Below are positions 25,867-31,970 of a stretch of DNA of 36,176 nt, in pieces (position 1 is the first letter of the stretch; the number at the start of each line of letters is the position of its first letter). Under the pieces are notes generated by a model, which did no database searches, was not told the origin of the DNA, and saw only the letters and a list, made by a program, of their open reading frames with translations. Position numbers and translations under genes: made by a program. The DNA is from an uncultured bacterium (GTDB lineage Bacteria > Verrucomicrobiota > Kiritimatiellia > CAIKKV01 > CAITUY01): NCBI GenBank assembly GCA_903895695.1, contig CAITUY010000015.1, positions 1-36,176 on the forward strand, in the 5' to 3' direction.

Positions 25867-28071
25867 ATGATGGCTTCATCCATAGGGCGGACATGTTTCG
25901 CCATTGCGTCGGGGTTGGCGTTGACGGCAGGTGTCGCGTGGAGCGGACCCCTGCCGGAGTGGCGCCAGCCCGCCTTCCCGTGGCGCCAGGTGTTCAGCCC
26001 CCCGGTCGACGCTCAGACGAATGTCATCCTGAAACTCCCGCGCACGGGCAAGATGCCGACGACACGCGAGGCGTACTATGCCTGCACACAGACGGGCGAG
26101 CCGCTGCCGTTCCGCCTGATGCACGCCGACAACGACGAGGCGGTCCTGCTGGTCGGCGTGACGGTGCCGGCGATCCGGCGGCCCTTCCTGGTGTACTACG
26201 GGAGCAAGGGACCCGCTGAAGGCGCGGCGTGTCCTGAGGCCCCGCCCGACCTTACGCCGGTGGCGGCGGGGATGTTCCGGCTGCAGGCCAAGGCCATCCC
26301 GACCTCGTGGGAGCGTCTCCGGCACATGATGCTCAGCCTGCGCACGGAGCGGTTGCGGTCGAGGATCGGGTTGTTCGGGGCGCTCGGCGAGATCGTGCCC
26401 GACGAGGACCGCCGCGGCGACCGGCACCGGGGCCACCATGCCCCGCGGATCGCCGTCATGCGGTCCTTTCTGCTCGCCCCGGCCGACGGGATTTACCGGT
26501 TCGCGATTGACTGCGCCGATGCCGGGTTCGTGCTGGTCGACCGCGAACTGGCGGCGGACTGGCCGGGGGCGCATGCCGACGGGGAGTGGCGGACCGGGTC
26601 CCCGGTTTTTTTGAAGGCCGGCGTGCACCGCATCGACGTGTTCAATGCATTCGACGTGCCCGAACCCAGCCTGCGCGTTGGTTGGATCACGCCGGGCCGC
26701 AAGGACGTGGTCGCGTTGACGCCGCAGAACCTGGTGGGTTCCAGCGAGGCCATGGAGACACGCACCGAACGGCTCGACCAGACCCTGCAGCCGGCGTTTT
26801 CGGCCACGCCGCTGAAGGCGTATTCGTTCCGCGGCCACGCGGCGGTTTTCGTTCCCGTCGAGTTCCGGAACAACACGGCCAACTGGATCAATGAGGCCAT
26901 GACCTGCCGATGGAACTTCGGCGACGGCGTCCGGGGCAATGGCGGCGTCGCCCTCCACACGTACAAGGCGGCCGACCTGTTCAAGGCTACCCTCGAGGTG
27001 CGCGATCCGCTCGGGTTTGTCGCCGCCTGCAGCGACCCGGTCGACTGCCGGCAGGAGGAACCCGAGGAGTACGCCGTGGCGTTCGATTTCGTGGGCTTGC
27101 CCGCGGTCTGTTATGCGCGCGATCGCCTGGCGCCCTACTTGCGCATCAAGGGCGATGTGCCCGGCTCGGTGCGGCTGGCGGTCGACTGGGATTGGGTGGC
27201 GCGGAAAGGCGCGGTCGAGAAGCGGAATCAGGAATGTGCCCCGCACGGGCAGCCCGTGCTCGTGCCGCTCGGGCAGGGGGCACCCGATGAACTCGCCGCG
27301 ATCCGCTGGCACGTCAAACACGCGGGCGTCACGCTGGCCGAGGGGACGGTTCGCTTTGTGATGCCGCCGTTCAAGAGCGGGCCGACGCGTGTGGAAGGGG
27401 ACGGCCTGTACGACGAAACAGGCACCCGACTGGTCCTGGTCCCGGACGAATCCGCGGGGCATTGGACCCAGGCGCCGCTGGCTACCAGGCGCCTGGGGCG
27501 GGTCGTGTGTGTGGACGATTCACTGGCCCTGCCGGGCTCCACGGAGGGCGACAGCCCCGAGCCTTATCACCGGATCCTGGCCCGCCTGCTGACCGGCGTC
27601 TCGGAGGATGTGCGCTTCGTGCCTTTGCGCGAGTGGGGCGAGACCCCCGAGTCCTACGGGCCGTTACGGGCGTTGGTCGACGTGCCCTCGGCCGTGGGGC
27701 GGGAGGCGGGCGTGGCGGTGCTGTCGGTCGGTCTGCGCGACCTGCTGACGCCCGTCGATGATGACACGTTTGAGCGCCAGGCGGCCGCGCTGAGCGATCT
27801 GGTGGGCGCGACACACAAGGTATCCATCGTGTGGGTCACGCCACCGCCGTACCCATCTGCCGACGAGCGCAGTCGGCGGTATGCCGCCATCATCCGGCGC
27901 GTGGCCGAGGCACGCGGCATTCCCGTGGCCGACTTGTACACGGCCTTCCGGTGTGTGGAAGGCAACTGGCACACCCTGTTCCGGACGAACCCCCTGGAAC
28001 TCTCGGAGACGGGGCAGCGGTTGGCCGGCCAGCAGGTGGCCCGGGCACTTGTGGGCGGGGATGTGCGCTGA
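25867..28071 (+). CDS. secreted multidomain protein: DUF2341-like, PA14-like, PKD-like and degenerate SGNH domains
   Basis: The 734-residue exported protein starts with a signal peptide (residues 1-27). A DUF2341-like beta domain ends in FLVYYGSKG (108-115). A PA14-like region spans about 190-290 (FLLAPADGIYRFAIDCADAGFVLVD, then KAGVHRIDVFN). A PKD-like domain follows (CRWNFGDG, then ALHTYKAADLFKATLEVRD, 347-380). The C-terminus (about 545-730) looks like an SGNH/GDSL hydrolase: VVCVDDSLALPG at the GDS position, VLSVGLRDLL at the GxND position, and RTNPLELSETGQRLAG at the DxxH position. The expected Asp and His of the last block read Asn708 and Glu711, so ordinary esterase activity is doubtful. 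The stop overlaps the glycosyltransferase start (TGATG), tying it to polysaccharide export or modification (inference). The start is ATG 25867 or the ATG directly after it. Confidence 0.75.
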   Translation: MMASSIGRTCFAIASGLALTAGVAWSGPLPEWRQPAFPWRQVFSPPVDAQTNVILKLPRTGKMPTTREAYYACTQTGEPLPFRLMHADNDEAVLLVGVTVPAIRRPFLVYYGSKGPAEGAACPEAPPDLTPVAAGMFRLQAKAIPTSWERLRHMMLSLRTERLRSRIGLFGALGEIVPDEDRRGDRHRGHHAPRIAVMRSFLLAPADGIYRFAIDCADAGFVLVDRELAADWPGAHADGEWRTGSPVFLKAGVHRIDVFNAFDVPEPSLRVGWITPGRKDVVALTPQNLVGSSEAMETRTERLDQTLQPAFSATPLKAYSFRGHAAVFVPVEFRNNTANWINEAMTCRWNFGDGVRGNGGVALHTYKAADLFKATLEVRDPLGFVAACSDPVDCRQEEPEEYAVAFDFVGLPAVCYARDRLAPYLRIKGDVPGSVRLAVDWDWVARKGAVEKRNQECAPHGQPVLVPLGQGAPDELAAIRWHVKHAGVTLAEGTVRFVMPPFKSGPTRVEGDGLYDETGTRLVLVPDESAGHWTQAPLATRRLGRVVCVDDSLALPGSTEGDSPEPYHRILARLLTGVSEDVRFVPLREWGETPESYGPLRALVDVPSAVGREAGVAVLSVGLRDLLTPVDDDTFERQAAALSDLVGATHKVSIVWVTPPPYPSADERSRRYAAIIRRVAEARGIPVADLYTAFRCVEGNWHTLFRTNPLELSETGQRLAGQQVARALVGGDVR

Positions 28072-29471
28072 TGAGCGACCCCGACATGGATCCCCTGGCC
28101 TTGAGCCGCCTGCGCCCCGAGTGGAGCGCCCGGGAACCTCTGACCCGTCGCCAGAAGACCATCTTGCTGGTGCTGAGCGCGGCGGTGTCGGCCGTGGCGC
28201 TATGGGTCCCGTGGGGCGCTGCCCGTGCATTTGTGTTCGTGGCCACCGCCTTCTACCTCGTGCATACGGTCTACAAGCTTATGCTGGTGAGGTTTTCCGT
28301 GGCGCGCCATGCCGAAATACGGATCGAGCCCGACGAGGTGGCGGCGTTGCGGGACGACGAACTGCCGGTGTTTTCGATCATGGTACCGATGTACCGTGAA
28401 CGCGAGTCGGTGGGGCGCCTGGTCGAATCGCTGCAGGCCATGGACTACCCCGCCGGCAAACTCGACGTTCAATTGCTGCTGGAAGAGGACGACGCTGAGA
28501 CACGCGAGGCTGCGGCGGGCGTGGTCCTGCCGCCGGGCTTCCGCGTCACGCTTGTGCCGGCTTCGCAGCCGCGCACGAAGCCGAAGGCCTGCAACATCGG
28601 GCTGTCGGACGCGAAGGGCGAGTTCCTGGTGGTCTACGACGCGGAGGACCGGCCCGAACCGGACCAGTTGAAGAAGGCCGTGGCCGGGTTCCGCCGGGCG
28701 GGCGGGCAGGTGATGTGCCTCCAGTCGCGCCTGAATTTTTACAATCCGCGGCAGAATCTGCTCACGCGACTGTTCACGGCCGAGTACTCGGCCTGGTTCG
28801 ACCTGTCGTTGCCGGGCCTTTGCGCCACGCGCGGCGTTATACCGCTCGGCGGCACGTCGAACCACTTCGTCACCGCGCGGTTGCGCGAATTGTTCGGGTG
28901 GGATGCCTTCAACGTCGCCGAAGACTGCGACTTGGGCATTCGCATCCACCGGCACGGTTTCGAGACGCGGATGCTCCAGACAACCACCTGGGAGGAGGCG
29001 TGCAGCCAGGTGCGGTTCTGGATCCCGCAACGGACACGCTGGATCAAGGGCTACATCCAGACGTATCTCGTTCACATGCGCCAGCCCGTGCGGCTGCTGC
29101 AGGAACTGGGATGGGGGCGTTTCCTGCATTTTCAGATGTTGATCGGCGGTTCGGTGTTCGCCGCCCTGTTGAACCCTTTCTTTTGGTTCCTGGCCCTGCT
29201 CTGGTTTGCGTTCCGGGTCGACGCGTTGACGAGCCTGTTTCCCGGGATCGTGTTCGCCATGGGTGCGGCCTGCCTGTTTGCGGGGAACTTCGCTTTCGTT
29301 TACATGGGCGCGGTAGGCTGTTACCGGCGCCGCTATTGGGACTTGGTCGCCTACACCCTGTTGGCCCCGGCGTACTGGCTGCTGATGAGTTACAGCGCCT
29401 GGCGGGCCTTCTTCCAGTTCTTTGCCGACCCGTTCAAGTGGGAGAAGACGAGCCACGGGCTGCAAGGGTGA
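28071..29471 (+). CDS. processive family 2 glycosyltransferase (cellulose-synthase-like)
   Basis: The 466-residue inner-membrane enzyme has two N-terminal membrane segments (about 27-64), a GT2 catalytic domain and C-terminal membrane segments. Catalytic motifs are FSIMVPMYRERESVGRLV, the metal-binding region VVYDAEDRPEPDQL, GGTSNHF, AEDCDLGIRI (general base region) and QRTRWIKGY (the QxxRW motif of processive synthases). No PilZ domain is present. It probably polymerises a cell-surface beta-linked polysaccharide from a nucleotide sugar; the sugar cannot be read from the sequence. The ATG overlaps the stop of the SGNH-like gene. Its stop codon lies inside the first unit of heptamer array D. 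Confidence 0.88.
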   Translation: MSDPDMDPLALSRLRPEWSAREPLTRRQKTILLVLSAAVSAVALWVPWGAARAFVFVATAFYLVHTVYKLMLVRFSVARHAEIRIEPDEVAALRDDELPVFSIMVPMYRERESVGRLVESLQAMDYPAGKLDVQLLLEEDDAETREAAAGVVLPPGFRVTLVPASQPRTKPKACNIGLSDAKGEFLVVYDAEDRPEPDQLKKAVAGFRRAGGQVMCLQSRLNFYNPRQNLLTRLFTAEYSAWFDLSLPGLCATRGVIPLGGTSNHFVTARLRELFGWDAFNVAEDCDLGIRIHRHGFETRMLQTTTWEEACSQVRFWIPQRTRWIKGYIQTYLVHMRQPVRLLQELGWGRFLHFQMLIGGSVFAALLNPFFWFLALLWFAFRVDALTSLFPGIVFAMGAACLFAGNFAFVYMGAVGCYRRRYWDLVAYTLLAPAYWLLMSYSAWRAFFQFFADPFKWEKTSHGLQG

Positions 29472-29514
29472 AGGTCGCTGGTGGAAGGTGGAAGGTGGAG
29501 GTCCGAGGTAGGGC
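29466..29514. repeat. heptamer array D (GGTGGAA-type units) overlapping the glycosyltransferase stop
   Basis: Units: GGGTGAA, GGTCGCT, GGTGGAA, GGTGGAA, GGTGGAG, GTCCGAG, GTAGGGC. The first unit contains the TGA (29469-29471) that ends the glycosyltransferase gene. The gap 29472-29650 holds no gene. Confidence 0.75.
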
Positions 29515-29534
29515 GACGGCGTCCTCGCCGCGCC
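29512..29534. repeat. GC-rich hairpin with TCCT loop
   Basis: GGCG-A-CGGCG (512-521 of this kilobase block) pairs with CGCCGCGCC, giving nine pairs with one bulged A and a TCCT loop. No T-tract follows. It directly abuts heptamer array D. Confidence 0.6.
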
Positions 29535-29550
29535 ATGACTGGTGCGAGGG

Positions 29551-29578
29551 AATTGGGTCATTGGTCATTCGTCATTGG
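29551..29578. repeat. heptamer array E (TCATTGG-type units)
   Basis: Four units in exact register: AATTGGG, TCATTGG, TCATTCG, TCATTGG. It lies 37 bases after array D in the same gap. Confidence 0.75.
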
Positions 29579-29593
29579 GCAGTTCTTTTGGAG

Positions 29594-29613
29594 GGTCGCG
29601 TTCCACCGCGACC
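29594..29613. repeat. perfect 7-bp hairpin GGTCGCG/CGCGACC
   Basis: Two perfect 7-base arms enclose the loop TTCCAC. There is no T-tract. It lies 37 bases upstream of the membrane-protein gene, so it could affect that gene's leader or be another dispersed palindrome. Confidence 0.6.
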
Positions 29614-29650
29614 GATGTAGAAGAAGCGTCGTCGGAGTCGTTGAGGCAAG

Positions 29651-31120
29651 GTGCGAATCGTGATGGAGCGTTGGACAAACGGCTGGCGTTGGTGGGTGCT
29701 GTGGGCGCTCGTGGCCGGGCTCTATCTCGCCGTCGCCGTCGGCCGCGGGCTCGAAGCCGGCCCGGACGGGTTGATCCGCGATGGAATCTGCCGCCAGATG
29801 CTGGCGAACCAGACGGCAGGCCGCCAGGGGTTGGTAAGCTCGGTGTGGTGGGGGCCGGCGTCGACGCTGAGCGTCCTGCCCGGCGCCTTCCTGCTGCGGG
29901 AGGACGCGGCAGGTCTGGGGCCCGTAGCCACGAGTGCCTGGTTCGGCGCGGGCGTGCTGTTGCTTCTGGAGCGTGCGCTTCGCCGGCATGGCGCGGGCGC
30001 GTGGCGGCTGGCGCTGGTGGCCGCCGTCGGCCTGGACCCTGGTTTTGTCAAAGAGTGTACTACCGGCACGGCGACGCCCCTGGCGATAGCCCTGATCGTG
30101 ACGGCGGCGGATGCGCTGGTCGGTTGGCTGGAGCAGCGGCGCTTGCGCGACCTGGTGACCGCGGGCCTGGCCCTGGCGGTCCTGTTGGCGACCGGTTTCG
30201 ACGTGTGGGGATGGGTCGTGGCCGGGGTCCTGGTCCTGGCGGTTGCCGAACTGCGGAGCCGGCGCGAGCGGGGCGAGCGGCGGGCCGTGTTGATCCTGGG
30301 ATTGCTGCCGCTGGCCTACGTGTTGGGGCTTTGGCTGCTGCTGTGCTGGCTGATCATGGGCGATCCGTTCTACCTCCTGCGGTCGCTCGCGGCCCCGGGG
30401 CCGGGGCCGGGCCACGGCTTCGCCCTGCCCGGGCCGGCGGCGGTGTGGTATGGGGGCGCGATGATCCTGGCCGTCGGGAATGCGTTGCTGGCCGTGGCGC
30501 GCCGCCGCCGGGGCGAGGTGGCCCTCGCGTTGCTGGTGCTCGCGCTGCCGGCTACCGCCGGCCTCCTGGCAGGGCGGGGCCTGCTATGGACGCCTGCGCC
30601 GCTGCTGACTGCCCTGCCGGCGCTGCTCGCCTTCAGCCTGGGGCGTACGTTCGTTGATCGGCGCGGCGCGGGCACGGCCGGTTGGGTCGTCGGCGCGGCG
30701 GCTGTCGCCGCGTGCCTGGTGCTGGCCGTTCGTCTCCCCGAGGACCGGCAGGATGCGGGGGGCGGCTCGCCCGCCTGGGAGCCGGCGCAGGGCCTGCAAG
30801 CCTTGGAGCGTCACGCGCACGAGCAGTCGCGATTCGCCCAGGTATTCGTGTGCGGCTACGACAGTTTTGGGTTGCTTCGGGGCAGTGGCAGCACGGCGTT
30901 TGTGCATGCGATGGACTTCAACTTTGACAAAGCCAAGCGCGACTACTACGGTCATGCCCTGTTCGTGCTCGTGCGGCGCCCGGAGCAGCGGTACGCCATG
31001 GATAGCATCCATCGGAAATATCCCCGCATTTTTATCCAGGGCGGACCGGAGACACTTTACGATAGCGATTGGGGCGACTGGCGGCTTTTCGAGATGATTC
31101 AGGCGCCCCGGATGAGGTGA
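29651..31120 (+). CDS. polytopic membrane protein, possibly glycosyltransferase-like, unknown
   Basis: The 489-residue protein has about nine or ten membrane segments over residues 15-375 and a soluble C-terminal part of about 100 residues (VFVCGYDSFGLLRGSGSTAF onward). An early DGLIRDGICRQMLANQT loop after the first segment, and the overall layout of many helices plus a C-terminal soluble domain, resemble GT-C type glycosyltransferases. I see no diagnostic motif, so this is only a suggestion. GTG 29651 (GAGG 4 bases upstream) and ATG 29663 are both plausible starts. The stop is 4 bases from the next gene, and the glycosyltransferase upstream is on the same strand. Confidence 0.65.
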   Translation: MRIVMERWTNGWRWWVLWALVAGLYLAVAVGRGLEAGPDGLIRDGICRQMLANQTAGRQGLVSSVWWGPASTLSVLPGAFLLREDAAGLGPVATSAWFGAGVLLLLERALRRHGAGAWRLALVAAVGLDPGFVKECTTGTATPLAIALIVTAADALVGWLEQRRLRDLVTAGLALAVLLATGFDVWGWVVAGVLVLAVAELRSRRERGERRAVLILGLLPLAYVLGLWLLLCWLIMGDPFYLLRSLAAPGPGPGHGFALPGPAAVWYGGAMILAVGNALLAVARRRRGEVALALLVLALPATAGLLAGRGLLWTPAPLLTALPALLAFSLGRTFVDRRGAGTAGWVVGAAAVAACLVLAVRLPEDRQDAGGGSPAWEPAQGLQALERHAHEQSRFAQVFVCGYDSFGLLRGSGSTAFVHAMDFNFDKAKRDYYGHALFVLVRRPEQRYAMDSIHRKYPRIFIQGGPETLYDSDWGDWRLFEMIQAPRMR

Positions 31121-31124
31121 ACGC

Positions 31125-31790
31125 ATGCGAGTTCTGCAAACAGGTCTGGCCGTGGTGATGGTGGCGGCCGTCGGGGTCGCAGGGTTTCTGGCCCTTGGAC
31201 GTATCCGCGATTTGCGGGCCCAACTGGCCGGGCAAGCCTCACAAGTCGAGCGCGCTGAGAAGACGGCCGCGAGTCTGCAGGCCGGGTCCGGCGACTTGGA
31301 ACGGGCGGCGCGGGAGGCGCGGCAGGCTGCCCAGGCGGCGTCCAACCGGCTGGTCCAGGTTCAGGCCGAACTGGCGGAGGAACGCAGCACCCACGAGCCC
31401 CTGCGCCAGCAGATTGAACGCATGATGCAGCAGGAGATCGTTTACAAGAGTCAGATCGAGAAGAAGGAATCGGCCATCCGGAGCAGCGACGAAGGCGTCA
31501 GCAACCTTCGTCACGATCTGGAGGCGGCGCGCAGTCTGGCGACGGCGCATGCGGATAGGATCAGCCAGCTTGAGACCGACGTGAAGTCGCGGAACGAGAG
31601 CCTGGCTGCACTGCGTGTGTCGCAGGAGGCAGCTAAGCAGGCCGCGGCCAGCGCCAAGGATGAACTGGAGCACACGAAGCAGCGGCTGGCGGCGTCAGAG
31701 TCCCTGGTTGCGGAGCTGAAGCGCGCCGCGGCCCAGCCGCCGCCCGCGGTAGCGGCTACGAACGCGCCCGCGCCGCCGGCGGGGAATTGA
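31125..31790 (+). CDS. membrane-anchored coiled-coil protein
   Basis: The 221-residue protein has an N-terminal membrane segment (about 6-25). One long coiled coil follows to about residue 200, with heptad-like stretches RIRDLRAQLAGQASQVERAE, RLVQVQAELAEERSTHEPL and DELEHTKQRLAASESLVAEL. A Pro/Ala-rich tail ends the protein. The ATG is 4 bases after the upstream stop, with GAGGTGA as ribosome site, so it is co-translated with the membrane protein. A structural or scaffold role at the envelope is likely; nothing more specific can be said. Its stop codon touches the outer end of the 141-bp inverted-repeat element. Confidence 0.75.
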   Translation: MRVLQTGLAVVMVAAVGVAGFLALGRIRDLRAQLAGQASQVERAEKTAASLQAGSGDLERAAREARQAAQAASNRLVQVQAELAEERSTHEPLRQQIERMMQQEIVYKSQIEKKESAIRSSDEGVSNLRHDLEAARSLATAHADRISQLETDVKSRNESLAALRVSQEAAKQAAASAKDELEHTKQRLAASESLVAELKRAAAQPPPAVAATNAPAPPAGN

Positions 31791-31929
31791 GAGCCTATCC
31801 GAAAACCTCTTTGCCACAGGGAGCGGAGCCGCTTCCGGCTCCGGCCCTTCGATGGCACTCAGGGCAGGCCGGCGCGGGAAGCCGCGCCGCTCCCACAAGC
31901 GTGGCAGATAGGTTTCCGGATAGGCTCTC
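31789..31929. mobile_element. 141-bp MITE-like inverted-repeat element
   Basis: The outer 13 bases, GAGAGCCTATCCG (31789-31801) and CGGATAGGCTCTC (31917-31929), are exact inverted copies. Imperfect pairing continues inward through the ACCT..TTGCCAC / GTGGCAGATAGGT segments and GGGAGCGG / CCGCTCCC. The whole can fold into one long stem with a loop rich in GGCC. It encodes nothing. It fills the space between the coiled-coil gene and the glycoside hydrolase gene on the other strand and may also stop transcription from both sides. Confidence 0.75.
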
Positions 31930-31970
31930 TGTTCACTGTTTACCGTTCACTGTTAACTTTTTTCCCTTCA
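31929..31970. repeat. heptamer array F (CTGTTCA-type units), inside the 3' end of the glycoside hydrolase gene
   Basis: Six units in exact 7-base register: CTGTTCA, CTGTTTA, CCGTTCA, CTGTTAA, CTTTTTT, CCCTTCA. It begins on the last base of the inverted-repeat element. It encodes the last 12 or so residues and the stop of the minus-strand gene. Confidence 0.85.

Noticed and set aside
27664..29561. Minus-strand frames opposite the SGNH-like and glycosyltransferase genes
   Set aside because: Their translations are Arg/Pro-rich with no domains, while the plus-strand genes carry full motif sets and coupled start-stop junctions.
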